A DNA stretch of 64,000 nt from NCBI RefSeq assembly GCF_007990445.1, contig NZ_AP019841.1, positions 1,178,001 to 1,242,000 of the forward strand, written 5' to 3'. Origin of the DNA: Leptotrichia wadei. GTDB taxonomy: Bacteria > Fusobacteriota > Fusobacteriia > Fusobacteriales > Leptotrichiaceae. The position numbers were made by a program, and so were the translations under genes. The notes beneath the pieces are model-generated. The model was not told the origin of the DNA. It saw nothing but the letters and a program-made list of their open reading frames with translations, and did not search any database. This document shows positions 8,505 through 17,940 of this stretch, in pieces; the first letter of the stretch is position 1; each line of letters opens with the position of its first letter.

Positions 8505-9221
8505 TTACTTATACTCATTCAAGTCAATCCCCTGATCCAATGCTGCAAAAATGCACCCACAATAGCATTGACGATAAACATCATATTCTGCGCACATATC
8601 GACTGAACGCTTGTAACCATTATTTTTCTTAAAATCTGATGGCAAATAATTTACATCAAAAATTTCTTGAATTTCTAATCCAAGAGTGTTTATTAATTGG
8701 CTATTTTTATGAGGACTTAATGTTAATGCGCTTCCAAAATAATCAAATCCTAACTCTTGGGCCTTTTTTGCAACAATATCTAATCTCATTTGAAAGCAAA
8801 CAGTACATCTCTCTCCACCTTCTTTTTCGTTTTCTAATCCTTTCACAGCTCGATAAAAGTCAGCTGGTTTGTACTCATCTTCAATAAATCCAACATTATT
8901 TCCTGTTCGTTCGTTAAATTTATTTATAAACTCTTCTTGTACTAAGGCTCTTTTCTTATATTCAGCTTTAGGATGAATATTATTATTTGCGAACAACACT
9001 GTCACATCAGCATATTGTGTAAGAAACTCCAAAGTATACGTGCTACAAGGTGCACAACAGCTATGAATCATTATTTTAGGACGAATATTTTTACTTTTCC
9101 AATCTGAAATTAATTTCGTCAAAATTGTATGATAATTGATTTTTTGATTTGGATTCATTCTCTCTAAAATTTCTTTTGCATTTTTTATGTCTTTTTCAAT
9201 AAAATTTTCTTTATTTTCCAT
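8505..9221 (-). CDS. queH: Epoxyqueuosine reductase QueH
   Basis: 238 residues of the DUF208/QueH family, which reduces epoxyqueuosine to queuosine in tRNA as a non-cobalamin alternative to QueG. The cysteine motifs are all visible: HSCCAPCS near residue 55, ERCTVCFQMR near 138 and YCGCIFA near the C-terminus, together with the family signature SALTLSPHKN. These cysteines and an Asp hold the Fe-S cluster and adjacent metal in the family. A GAGGAG site precedes the ATG. It stands alone, with a terminator-bearing spacer upstream and the phosphatase cassette downstream. Confidence 0.93.
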   Translation of the reverse strand: MENKENFIEKDIKNAKEILERMNPNQKINYHTILTKLISDWKSKNIRPKIMIHSCCAPCSTYTLEFLTQYADVTVLFANNNIHPKAEYKKRALVQEEFINKFNERTGNNVGFIEDEYKPADFYRAVKGLENEKEGGERCTVCFQMRLDIVAKKAQELGFDYFGSALTLSPHKNSQLINTLGLEIQEIFDVNYLPSDFKKNNGYKRSVDMCAEYDVYRQCYCGCIFAALDQGIDLNEYK

Positions 9222-9364
9222 AAAAATTATTTTCTCCTCTTTATTTCTGCTAGTTTTTATTATATTTTGTTTAAAAGGTGGAATTATATTTAATCGTTTT
9301 TTAATTATAAATTGTTTGTTTCTACGAAATTATATACTTAAAATTTTTTAAACTTTTGATTTAT

Positions 9365-9425
9365 AAAAAATTAGACTTGCTCAAATAATTGCAAAAATTA
9401 ATTTTGAATTACTAAACAAGTCTAA
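9365..9425 (-). terminator. Terminator after the aminotransferase gene
   Basis: TTAGACTTG and CAAGTCTAA (9371-9379 and 9417-9425) form a 9-bp stem with a long AT loop, followed on the minus strand by TTTTTT. Confidence 0.6.
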
Positions 9426-9435
9426 AGAAATCTAT

Positions 9436-10647
9436 TTATTTATTTATTTTATTATATTCTTCCAACGCTTTTTTCAATACTTTCATTCCATTTTCAATTT
9501 CAATTAAGTTATGTGTACAGAATGAGAATCTGGCTTCCTTTATACCTTTTCCAGGTGTTGTATAAAATCCAGGCCCAGGTGCAAATGATAATGTTTGATT
9601 TTCATATCTAAATTCTGTTAATAGCCAAATTGCAAATTTTTCAATATCATCTACAGGCAATTCAGCAATTAAATACAATGAACTACTTGGCTTGTATGTT
9701 ACAACACCAGGTATTTTAGTAATATTGTTGTAGATCATATCCCGTCTAACTTTATACTCCAACTTTGTATTATCAATGTATGTATCCAGCGTATTTATCA
9801 AGTTTGTACTAGCATATTGTTCAATTGTTGAAACTGATAATCTAGCCTGACAAAATTTCAATGCTTGTGCCATAAAATCTTTATTTTTAGAAGCAATAAC
9901 ACCAATTCTTGCTCCAGTTGCACTATAGTGCTTAGAAATACTATCCACAAGAATTACTCTATCTTCAATTTCTGGAATTGACATGAATGATTGATAACTT
10001 TTTGCAATTTCTTCATCATAAATAAATTGTCTGTAAACTTCATCTGTAACTATGTATAAGTCATATTTTATCGCAATTTCTTTTATTAATTCTGTTTCCT
10101 CTGGTCTAAAAACAATCCCTGTCGGATTACTTGGATTAGAAAACATAATTGCCTTAGTTTTTGGGGTAATTAATTTTTCAATTTCTTCTCTTGCTGGTAA
10201 ATGATAATGATTTTCAATTGAAGTTTCAATTGGAACTAATTTTGCATCTGCAATTCTCAAAAAACTGTCATAATTAGTATAATATGGCTCAGGCACTAAA
10301 ACTTCATCCCCAGGATTACAAAGAGTTTGAAGTGTAATTTGAATTGCTTCACTTCCACCTTGAGTAACCAAAATTTCTTCTGGTAAAAGATCAATTTCAA
10401 CTTTTTTATAAGATTTAGAAAATGACTCTCTAAGTTCTATTATTCCAGCTGAATTTGTATATTTTACAATTTTTTCTTTGTAGTTATTCAATCCTTCAAA
10501 AAATGTATCTGGCGTCTCCACATCAGGTTGACCAATATGTAACTGATACACTTTTACTCCATTTCTTTTAGCCTCATCAATGTATGGAACTAATTTTCTA
10601 ATCGGTGAATAGTGCATATTTAAAGCTCTATTTGAAAACTTTTTCAT
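9436..10647 (-). CDS. Class I/II PLP-dependent aminotransferase
   Basis: 403 residues, fold type I. SNPSNPTG, the TDEVYRQF segment and the PLP-lysine motif SISKHYSATGARIG are all present, as is the C-terminal ARFSFCTHN that supplies the carboxylate-binding arginine. The family includes aspartate, alanine and aromatic aminotransferases; the substrate cannot be fixed from sequence alone, though the overall pattern is nearest the broad aspartate-type group. An AAAGGA site precedes the ATG. It is monocistronic, with a terminator at 9365-9425. Confidence 0.88.
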   Translation of the reverse strand: MKKFSNRALNMHYSPIRKLVPYIDEAKRNGVKVYQLHIGQPDVETPDTFFEGLNNYKEKIVKYTNSAGIIELRESFSKSYKKVEIDLLPEEILVTQGGSEAIQITLQTLCNPGDEVLVPEPYYTNYDSFLRIADAKLVPIETSIENHYHLPAREEIEKLITPKTKAIMFSNPSNPTGIVFRPEETELIKEIAIKYDLYIVTDEVYRQFIYDEEIAKSYQSFMSIPEIEDRVILVDSISKHYSATGARIGVIASKNKDFMAQALKFCQARLSVSTIEQYASTNLINTLDTYIDNTKLEYKVRRDMIYNNITKIPGVVTYKPSSSLYLIAELPVDDIEKFAIWLLTEFRYENQTLSFAPGPGFYTTPGKGIKEARFSFCTHNLIEIENGMKVLKKALEEYNKINK

Positions 10648-10750
10648 TTTATAATTTTTCCTTTCTTCTTCTTAAATTATCTGTTTGCTAAAAAGCTCTA
10701 CTGTCTGTAATAATGTTTTTCTTTTGCTATAATAAACTTTTTGCAAAATA

Positions 10751-11731
10751 CTATTTTTTATTATATTTTTCATTCAATGCTTTTAAAATAGCAAATGTTT
10801 CAACATCCATTTCTCCACTATAATTTGATGGTCTAAAATGGTGTTGGAATACTTTTATTACATTTTTAGTTTGTTTATCCCAAGCTCCAGTTATACTTAT
10901 ACCGTATCCAAATTTATTTAATTCTTTTTGAATTTCAGCAACAGGTATCATACTCAATTTAGTCGAATATTCTCTTTCATAATTATTTTTTGTATCGTTA
11001 TCATACCACATTCCAATATTGTATTTTGTGTACAATTCTCTCCAAGGGAATAATGGACCTGGATCAGATTTTCTTTGTGGCGCAATATCTGAATGTCCTA
11101 AAATATTCGTTGCAGGAATTTCATATTTATCAGCTAAATATTTAACTAAAACAGCAACCTCTTTTATTTGGAAATCTTTATATGGCACAAATGTTCCACT
11201 GACATCTCCACCATTTACAATTTCAATTCCAATTGAAGTATCATTTAAATTGTTTCTTCCTTTCCAATCACTAACTCCAGCATGCCAGGCTCTCTTATTT
11301 TCATCTACCAATGAATAAACTGGTTCTGATTTGTCATCTGAAACCATGTAATGCGCACTTACTTCATTTTTTGTCAAAGTTTTTAATGACGAATCTCTAT
11401 TTCCTGCCGTATAATGCAAGATTATGAATTTCTGTCTATAATCTTGACCTTGAGAACTATACGAAGTATCTACTCTGATTGTTCCTGCTGAATTTGATAT
11501 TGTTTCAGTTCCGCCTCTTTGGGCATCTGTGCTTATACGGGTGTTTTGTCCGTTATTATTGTCATTTCTGCCGTAACCAGACTGATCCCTGATTACTTGC
11601 CCGTTATTATCAATACGTATTTCTATTGGTTTTTTTACATCTTTTGAAACATTTTGATTATGTGCATTTAATATATTTCCAACAGATAATATTGATGCTA
11701 AAAATAATAAATTTGCTATATTTTTTTTCAT
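10751..11731 (-). CDS. Secreted N-acetylmuramoyl-L-alanine amidase (Amidase_2 plus PG-binding domain)
   Basis: 326 residues with a signal peptide (1-23, MKKNIANLLFLASILSVGN). After a low-complexity Asn/Gly linker comes an Amidase_2 domain (about 95-225) with zinc ligands in IILHYTAGN, SAHYMVSD, WHAGVSDW and GHSDIAPQRKSDPGPLFPW, matching the AmiD/AmpD class that cuts the amide bond between MurNAc and the stem peptide. The last 60 residues resemble a peptidoglycan-binding domain (IQKELNKFGYGI...FQHHFRP). Predicted role: cell-wall turnover in the periplasm. CAGGAGG precedes the ATG. Confidence 0.88.
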   Translation of the reverse strand: MKKNIANLLFLASILSVGNILNAHNQNVSKDVKKPIEIRIDNNGQVIRDQSGYGRNDNNNGQNTRISTDAQRGGTETISNSAGTIRVDTSYSSQGQDYRQKFIILHYTAGNRDSSLKTLTKNEVSAHYMVSDDKSEPVYSLVDENKRAWHAGVSDWKGRNNLNDTSIGIEIVNGGDVSGTFVPYKDFQIKEVAVLVKYLADKYEIPATNILGHSDIAPQRKSDPGPLFPWRELYTKYNIGMWYDNDTKNNYEREYSTKLSMIPVAEIQKELNKFGYGISITGAWDKQTKNVIKVFQHHFRPSNYSGEMDVETFAILKALNEKYNKK

Positions 11732-11814
11732 TTAGTTATTATCCTCCTGTTTTAATTTTTATTGTATTAATAAACTTAATTTTTAACTTATGGTGAATTA
11801 TCCAGAAATTTAAT

Positions 11815-12480
11815 TTATTGATTATTTCCAATTTGCTTTTTACTGCTTTTTATTTTATATTTTTTATTTGCATTAACAGTATTTCCATCTTTTAATTGGA
11901 AATAGTAAATGATTGCTAATATTGCAATGAAAATTCTCATAATTGCAGTGACATTTGCGTCAAAATCTAGCCATATCATTATAGAAATTATAAAATTTAT
12001 TGCTGAAATTATTATTAACAGTGCATTTTTTCTGCTTACTGCAATGAAAATAAGCATTATTGATGAAAAAATAAATAATACTCTTGTGCCGCCAATAAAC
12101 ATAGTGTAGGAACTTGCAGTTGAAGCTATGTCATTTATATAGGGTGAACTTGTCAGAATTACACGGGAAATATTTATGCAGATAAGGCTCGCTATAAATA
12201 TAAGGAAGCAAATTGTCAGATCTCTCGCATCTTTTTTACCTTCCTTTTCTTTTTCTGCCCTAGTTTTATCACCCTTTTTTTTAGTTTCCATATTTTCAAG
12301 CTGAAATACTGAAAGAAATAGCATGATAAAGAAAACCAGTTCTACAATGCCCAAATATGTTGTTGTATGAAACAGCCTGTCATTTGTATATTCATGAAAA
12401 ATTGAGTTATAAAAATCATAATTTACAAATATGTAAAGGACAGATGTCACTATTGCCGCTATTTTTTTGTAAGAAAACAT
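11815..12480 (-). CDS. Multi-spanning membrane protein of unknown function
   Basis: 221 residues with about six hydrophobic helices, separated after the second by a charged loop (METKKKGDKTRAEKEKEGKK, about 65-85), and a basic C-terminus (KKYKIKSSKKQIGNNQ). No family was recognised. Its ribosome site GGAGGAG is formed by the last codons of the TPR gene, whose stop codon lies 3 bases upstream of the ATG, so the two genes are translationally linked and probably work together. Confidence 0.6.
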   Translation of the reverse strand: MFSYKKIAAIVTSVLYIFVNYDFYNSIFHEYTNDRLFHTTTYLGIVELVFFIMLFLSVFQLENMETKKKGDKTRAEKEKEGKKDARDLTICFLIFIASLICINISRVILTSSPYINDIASTASSYTMFIGGTRVLFIFSSIMLIFIAVSRKNALLIIISAINFIISIMIWLDFDANVTAIMRIFIAILAIIYYFQLKDGNTVNANKKYKIKSSKKQIGNNQ

Positions 12481-12483
12481 AAT

Positions 12484-14469
12484 CTACTCCTCCGAAAATC
12501 TATTTATCCAGCTTAAATAATTTGAATCTGTAATATTCAGGGCCTCTATATTTGCCTGAAAATTAACATCATCATCATATATCTTGAATATAATTGGCGC
12601 AAGTATCTTCAATGTCTGCGTTTCAAATATTCCGTGAATATTCATGCTGTAAATAATAGGTTTTTGAAATTTTAAAAGTTGGCTGTTTGTCTGTTTTATC
12701 TCATATAAAAGCGCCAGAAGATTTATTTTCTTAAGATCATTGTTTCTATCTTCAAGCACTACGTCAATCTGGTCTGAAAGAAGCTTTTTATATCTCCAGG
12801 ACTGATGTTCCTTATGAATTTTGCTTTGTATCAAAAATTTTAATTTAGGCGAGAATAAAATCAAGTTATGTAAATTTCTTTCATATTTTATAGAAAAATC
12901 CCTTTCAAAGAAAGTGCTCACAGCTTTTAGCAGGTCGTTCTGAACGCTATAAATATTATTTTCATCATAAATTTTATTAACTAAAATTGATTTCTGCTCA
13001 TTAAATGTATCGTAAAGATAAATTTCAATCTCATATTTTTCCACATTCGGCATTTTTAAAATATTTCCTGCTAAAACAAAGTTCAAGTTATTATTCTGCT
13101 GTCTTATCAGTTTCATATAATCTATGCTGTAACGTTTTTTAGATACAAATAAACTTTCTTTGTTATAGGCTACTGCCAGCTGATAATTTAAGTTTGTCTT
13201 ATAATGCAAATTCTCGTTTAAGTACAATGGCAGCGAAACAGCCAGATTTTCAGCTAATTCTGATTTTTCTCCTATCGAAGTAAATGTCAGTATAAGGACA
13301 TTTGGCTTTACCCTTCTGCTTTGATTTAACATAAACTCTGGATGATTGAACTCATAATACCAAATTGGCTTATTTGTTGAAAAAAAGTGATTTGAAGCAC
13401 TTTCATCGTTATTTAAACTTTCAGAATTTACTTTCATTTTCCAAAAATAATCTTCATAATACATAAATTTCTTATAATGCTCAATCCAAGGGAACTTAGA
13501 TGTAAATTTACATAATTCCAGCCCTTCCTTATACAAGTTTCTCACCTTATAGTATTTTAGAACATTTAAGGCAGTATATGCATTATGCTTTTCTGGATTA
13601 TAGTATGCAAGCACATATTGCTTAAATTCGTCGTAAAGTTCATTAAGAATATAAATGCTTGATGTAATATACATAACTTCTGAATTGTATCCAGATTCCT
13701 TTAATGCATTTATTAAAAAGAAATTTCCGCTTTCCTTGTCGCCTTTTTTAAAGAAAACCATCGCTCTCATCATTTTAGCGCGCCAGTTCCCGCTTATTTC
13801 AGACAACTTCTCAAGTTTGCTTTCATATTCCTTAACATTTCTCCGTTTAACAATGTCAAAGTACTTTTTAAATGCCGTTGCTGAATTTGGATTAATCTCA
13901 AGCGCATCGTAGTATTTTCTTTCAGCTTCAGGAACTTTTCCACAAAGCTCCAAAACTTCTGCATATGCTATACAAAGCCCTTCTGTAATATTGTCAATAT
14001 TCAAATTTTTTTCATATAGCTCAAGTGCATTTTGATAAGCTCCAGTTTTTGTATGATAAGTTCCAAGTAAAATCATTTTTCTTTCAAAATTTTCATCTGC
14101 CGCATAAAATCTTAACACAGCTTCCTTTACTTCCGTATAAACTCCCTTGGAAAAAGCGTCCTGGATTATCGGGTACAGCCCATCCATATTATTCCAGTTT
14201 TTTCTTATAGATGGATACAATTTTTTATCAAGCCAGTCTTTTTTTGGCATCTTAAATTCTTTCCCAAAATCATCATAATAGGAAACTTCCGTAAAGTCAT
14301 CTGAATAATTGCCATTCTCCATCATTTCAGACTCATTATTTGCAATATCGTAAATTTGCCTTCTGATTTGAGCATTTTTAGCGGCATTATTATTTCCGCT
14401 GCCAGCTGTTTCCTTTTCCTTTTCTTTCTCCTTCTTTTCGGAAGATTTAAAAAAATCAAAAATCCCCAT
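12484..14469 (-). CDS. TPR-repeat protein of unknown function
   Basis: 661 residues, no signal peptide. It begins MGIFDFFKSS followed by a KE-rich stretch. TPR-like helices are visible at about 115-240 (TGAYQNALELYEKNL, CGKVPEAERKYYDALEINPN, then FKKYFDIVKRR). The C-terminal 300 residues are mixed alpha/beta with no motif I recognise. TPRs mediate protein-protein contact, so it may be the cytoplasmic partner of the membrane protein encoded 3 bases downstream. AGGAGG precedes the ATG. A palindrome over a possible -10 element lies about 240 bases upstream. Confidence 0.6.
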   Translation of the reverse strand: MGIFDFFKSSEKKEKEKEKETAGSGNNNAAKNAQIRRQIYDIANNESEMMENGNYSDDFTEVSYYDDFGKEFKMPKKDWLDKKLYPSIRKNWNNMDGLYPIIQDAFSKGVYTEVKEAVLRFYAADENFERKMILLGTYHTKTGAYQNALELYEKNLNIDNITEGLCIAYAEVLELCGKVPEAERKYYDALEINPNSATAFKKYFDIVKRRNVKEYESKLEKLSEISGNWRAKMMRAMVFFKKGDKESGNFFLINALKESGYNSEVMYITSSIYILNELYDEFKQYVLAYYNPEKHNAYTALNVLKYYKVRNLYKEGLELCKFTSKFPWIEHYKKFMYYEDYFWKMKVNSESLNNDESASNHFFSTNKPIWYYEFNHPEFMLNQSRRVKPNVLILTFTSIGEKSELAENLAVSLPLYLNENLHYKTNLNYQLAVAYNKESLFVSKKRYSIDYMKLIRQQNNNLNFVLAGNILKMPNVEKYEIEIYLYDTFNEQKSILVNKIYDENNIYSVQNDLLKAVSTFFERDFSIKYERNLHNLILFSPKLKFLIQSKIHKEHQSWRYKKLLSDQIDVVLEDRNNDLKKINLLALLYEIKQTNSQLLKFQKPIIYSMNIHGIFETQTLKILAPIIFKIYDDDVNFQANIEALNITDSNYLSWINRFSEE

Positions 14470-14472
14470 ACA

Positions 14473-14833
14473 TCCTCCTAACTAATATAATATTTATACA
14501 GTTATTTAAAAAATCTAAAAATTCAATAAGCATAATATTTTTACTTGACAAGGTGACAAGATGAAAAATTCATTTTTTTTATTTCCTGCCATTATAATAT
14601 ATGTTATTCAATTTTTATGACTTTTACAAATACCTAAATATAATATTTATAGCGATTATTTTTCTTTTTTAAAAATTTAAAATGTAATCACTATATTATT
14701 GTTACGCTATAAATAGTATAGCACAATTTTTTAAATAATACATCTTTTTTAAATAAAATAATACTTTATTATTTTATCACAAATATTTTGAAAACACAAC
14801 GTACTCAAAATGAAAAATATTTATTTTTTTTAT
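14473..14833. other. Leader/control region upstream of the TPR gene
   Basis: No gene is visible. The stretch holds the extended -10 plus palindrome at 14706-14722 and is otherwise plain AT-rich sequence. If that promoter is used, the TPR mRNA has a leader of about 230 bases. Confidence 0.4.
14706..14722 (-). promoter_or_regulatory. Palindromic operator-like site over an extended -10
   Basis: GCTATAAATAGTATAGC is a dyad with 6-bp arms and a 5-base centre. Read on the minus strand, one arm and the base before it give TGCTATACT, an extended -10 sequence. A clear -35 is lacking. A repressor site is an inference. Confidence 0.35.
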
Positions 14834-14865
14834 TAAAAAAAGTGGAACTGTCAAAAATTCCACTT
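14834..14865 (-). terminator. Terminator of the paired membrane-protein genes
   Basis: AAGTGGAA (14840-14847) and TTCCACTT (14858-14865) form a tight 8-bp stem followed on the minus strand by TTTTTT. Confidence 0.75.
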
Positions 14866-14878
14866 CAATTATTTATAT

Positions 14879-15811
14879 TTATTCTGATTTTAATTCCAAA
14901 TCATCATTATTTTCATTCTTTATTTCAGCTTGCTTTTTTAAATAATCGTATTCAACGTTTAAAAATACTACAATATTCATTATTATTCCAGCAACTCCCA
15001 AAATTCCTGAAAAAAATCCACATATAACAGAAGCTGCAAATCCTACATAAATTGGCATAAAATCAAATACTGAAAAAACAAAAGGAACTACAAATATTAA
15101 ACTTGCCAGTACAATTATAATTACTGGAACAATTATTCTAAGTCTATTTTTTTTAGACAATTTCAAATTGTATTTAAATGAATCCCATATTTTCATATTT
15201 CTAATATAAAATATTTGAAAAAAGTAAAGAACATTCAATATAAATGCAAGTATAATTGCAACATAAGCTATTAATGGTATTGCAATTAAAATATATCTGA
15301 CAAAATTTGAATGAATCCCTCTAGTGGCAACAGTAGTGGCAACAGCAAGAATGGCCACAAGCAGAAATAAGATCATTATTATGACTGCAATTGCAATTAC
15401 AAATAACAAGTACATCCCAATATACTTCAAATATTTAATAAAAGCATTTTCAAACCGATATTCCTTTTCCTTTCCTTCAATTTTATAACCTGACTTCATA
15501 TAAATTATTACTTTTAAAAGTCCTAATCCAAGTGATACTATAACAATGCCAAAAAGTACTAAAAGATTTGAAAAAAGTGCTCCAATAATACCACGGTTAT
15601 ATCCAGTACTTTCTGCAATTTTTAAACTTATTCCAATATGCTGCATCAATATATTTGAAAAAAGCAGCCAAGCATTTCCAAGTGCAAGCAAAATAAACCA
15701 TAACTTATTTTCTTTCAGAAACACTTTTAAAAGTTCAAATGTTTTTGCAAAATATTCTCCTAAATTAAGTTTTCTTTCAAATAGATCTTTTTGTAGATTT
15801 TCAAAATTCAT
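14879..15811 (-). CDS. Multi-spanning membrane protein, paralogue of the next gene upstream
   Basis: 310 residues, about six transmembrane helices, with a soluble N-terminus (about 30 residues) and a charged C-terminal tail. It shares layout and short segments with the protein at 15827-16720: an N-terminal EYFAKTFELLKVFLKEN region against EYLNNGFEIFKMFVKKH, a mid-protein LYFFQIFYIRNMKIWDSFKYNL against LYLQQIYYLRDVNLVEAFRYNL, and a shared VYFNVEY/VFLNVEYDYL end. The two clearly come from one duplication. AAAGGAGAG precedes the ATG. The function is unknown; the general look is that of DUF975-type membrane proteins. Confidence 0.6.
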   Translation of the reverse strand: MNFENLQKDLFERKLNLGEYFAKTFELLKVFLKENKLWFILLALGNAWLLFSNILMQHIGISLKIAESTGYNRGIIGALFSNLLVLFGIVIVSLGLGLLKVIIYMKSGYKIEGKEKEYRFENAFIKYLKYIGMYLLFVIAIAVIIMILFLLVAILAVATTVATRGIHSNFVRYILIAIPLIAYVAIILAFILNVLYFFQIFYIRNMKIWDSFKYNLKLSKKNRLRIIVPVIIIVLASLIFVVPFVFSVFDFMPIYVGFAASVICGFFSGILGVAGIIMNIVVFLNVEYDYLKKQAEIKNENNDDLELKSE

Positions 15812-15826
15812 AGTTCTCTCCTTTTT

Positions 15827-16720
15827 TTATTTTAATCCCTTCAAATCCATATATTCCACATTAAAATATACAAGATTTTCTGCTATTATTGTATATAAAA
15901 CTGAAAAAGTCTTAACAATACCGCCAGTTGCTGATGTAACTATTCCTAATATTTGTAAATTTTGTAATTTTCCAATTGTTATTCCAGTAAAATAATTTAA
16001 AGCATAATTGATAAAAAAAGTAATCAGTGCAATCATTATTATTGGAAGCAATATTCTTAATCTTTTTCCTTTGCTTAAATATAAGTTATATCTGAACGCT
16101 TCTACTAAATTGACATCCCTTAAATAATATATTTGCTGTAAATATAGCACATTAAAAAATAAAGTGAAATATATGACAGATACTATAAATAATGCTGAAG
16201 AACTGTCTAAAACTAATGAAAATACGACAATAAGCATCATTAAAGCCAATCCGATAATTAAGTATACAGCCATCATAATTATAAATTTAAGTGTAATTTT
16301 CCCCAATTTAAATTTATCTTTTTTTATTTTCTCTTTTTCAGCATCTTCTTCCATCTCAATTTCCAGGCCTGCCTTTTTTCGTATAATTACTGCCACAAAC
16401 TGAAGAATCAGTGAAATTAAAGCATATAGCAAAAGCATGGAAAATAGGCTGGATAAAAGGGAAGCATATTCATTTATATTTATATTTTTCTGCATCTTTG
16501 TATTATTCACTTTTTTTGCAAATTCATACATTTTTACTGCCTGTTCTGTAAATGGAAATGTAATAAAAAGTACCATGACAGTTGAAAATACAAAATGTGA
16601 AAAAACTAATAAAGGATGCTTTTTCACAAACATTTTAAAAATTTCAAATCCATTATTCAAATATTCCAGCATTGAAAAATATCTGCTTCTCATATTATTT
16701 CTCAAATTATATAAATCCAT
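15827..16720 (-). CDS. Multi-spanning membrane protein, first of a paralogous pair
   Basis: 297 residues from the ATG at 16720, chosen because AGGAGAGGAG lies directly upstream; a longer frame from a TTG at 16777 would place that site inside the gene. About six transmembrane helices are seen, with a charged KEKIKKDKFKLGK loop near the middle. It precedes its paralogue by 15 bases and shares a terminator at 14834. No enzyme motif is visible; a heteromeric membrane complex of the two is plausible. Confidence 0.6.
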   Translation of the reverse strand: MDLYNLRNNMRSRYFSMLEYLNNGFEIFKMFVKKHPLLVFSHFVFSTVMVLFITFPFTEQAVKMYEFAKKVNNTKMQKNININEYASLLSSLFSMLLLYALISLILQFVAVIIRKKAGLEIEMEEDAEKEKIKKDKFKLGKITLKFIIMMAVYLIIGLALMMLIVVFSLVLDSSSALFIVSVIYFTLFFNVLYLQQIYYLRDVNLVEAFRYNLYLSKGKRLRILLPIIMIALITFFINYALNYFTGITIGKLQNLQILGIVTSATGGIVKTFSVLYTIIAENLVYFNVEYMDLKGLK

Positions 16721-16862
16721 TAAATCTCTCCTCTCCTTTTTTATTTTATTTACTAAAGTTGCAATGTGTTCTAACAATCAGTAAAATTATAGCACACTTT
16801 ATTTATTTTTTAAAATTTTTTTATAACCACATTTTTTCTAAGACAAATCTAATTTATTATTG

Positions 16863-16868
16863 GTATAA
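16863..16868 (+). promoter_or_regulatory. -10 element of the YwqK-like gene
   Basis: TATAAT 36 bases before the start codon, with AAGACA-like sequence 18 bases further upstream as a weak -35. Confidence 0.45.
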
Positions 16869-16903
16869 TAAAAATAATGCTTAAAAAAGGAGGAAAATTT
16901 ATT

Positions 16904-17806
16904 ATGTTAAAAAAATCAATAATAGTATTATTTTCATGTTTATCTATAAATATCTTGTCATCAGCGGCAGCAGTTCCAAAAGTTTATGCTAAAAGAAGCA
17001 GTGAATATTCAGCCCAGTCTTCACGTGCATTAACTTCATACTATAGCACAGTTGACAATGTTGCAATTGCCGGAAATTTTGCTACAGTAAAAGAAACTGG
17101 ACAGCCGTTTACTGGAGTATACGTTGAATTTGACAAAACTGGAAATGCTCAGGCTGTTAGAAATTATCAAAACGGTGCATTAAATGGGCCTATGTTTTTA
17201 TACTATCAAAATGGTAATTTGCAAAAAGTTGTAAATTATGCAAATGGTGTAAGAGAAGGTGAAGATATCGACTTTTACGGAAATGGTAATTCTAAAACTA
17301 TAAGAAATTACAAAAATGGAATGTTAAATGGTGCAAGTTACGATTTTGATGAATTTGGACGTTTAACTTCATCGCTTGAATATGCAAACAATATAAAGAA
17401 CGGAAAAGAAGTAAAAGTTTCAAATGGAATTGTCACAAATGAAAATACTTATGCAAATGGACAATTAAACGGAGAAACAAAATCATACTATTCCAACGGT
17501 ATTGTACGTTCAAATGGAAATTATTCCCGTAATTACAGAAATGGGCAATGGACTTGGAACTATGAAAATGGTACAAAAAAATTAATCGAAAATTATCAAA
17601 ATGGTATTATTACCGACATTTTAGGCTATTCAAGAAACGGTTCAAAGGAACGTGAAATGAAATTAGTAAATGGAAACGGTAACTTCACTCAATATTATGA
17701 CAACGGAAAAGTCAAAGCACAAGGAGCTTTGAGAAATTACAAGGCTTATGGAAACTGGACTTTTTATAACAAAGATGGTTATGTGACAGATACACAAGCA
17801 TTTTAG
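16904..17806 (+). CDS. Exported MORN_2/YwqK-type repeat protein
   Basis: 300 residues from the ATG at 16904, which has AAAGGAGG 10 bases upstream; an in-frame ATG at 16877 lacks a site. A signal peptide (MLKKSIIVLFSCLSINILSS) is followed by about nine 20-25-residue repeats of the type YQNGALNGPMFLYYQNGNLQ (YxNGxxxGxxxxYYxNGxxK). Such repeats form beta-hairpin sheets. In databases they are often named YwqK-family antitoxins, but the signal peptide argues for an envelope role here. An IS605-type element begins at the last base of the TAG stop; by my reconstruction the stop codon would be unchanged if the element were removed. Confidence 0.7.
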   Translation: MLKKSIIVLFSCLSINILSSAAAVPKVYAKRSSEYSAQSSRALTSYYSTVDNVAIAGNFATVKETGQPFTGVYVEFDKTGNAQAVRNYQNGALNGPMFLYYQNGNLQKVVNYANGVREGEDIDFYGNGNSKTIRNYKNGMLNGASYDFDEFGRLTSSLEYANNIKNGKEVKVSNGIVTNENTYANGQLNGETKSYYSNGIVRSNGNYSRNYRNGQWTWNYENGTKKLIENYQNGIITDILGYSRNGSKEREMKLVNGNGNFTQYYDNGKVKAQGALRNYKAYGNWTFYNKDGYVTDTQAF

Positions 17807-17940
17807 TGAACTACTCCCGCTTTTAGAAGCGGGAGCTTCTTGGGAAGTATCTGCTTTTGCTAGCCAAATATATTTACCAAGCTCTTCGGGCAGTCCCTGC
17901 CCTGTTTTCTTTTATTTTCTTAATATTCCAACATCGCTTT
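17806..17940 (-). ncRNA. Predicted omega-RNA (reRNA) of TnpB copy 1
   Basis: In IS605-type elements the RNA guiding TnpB spans the 3' end of tnpB to the right end, with the guide coming from flanking DNA. Here the conserved right-end region holds two potential hairpins: GGGCAGGGACTGCCC-type sequence near 17889-17905 and the end hairpin at 17814-17835. The guide would begin TAAAATGCTTGTGTAT, which lies in the 3' end of the YwqK-like gene. The 5' boundary is a guess. Confidence 0.5.
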
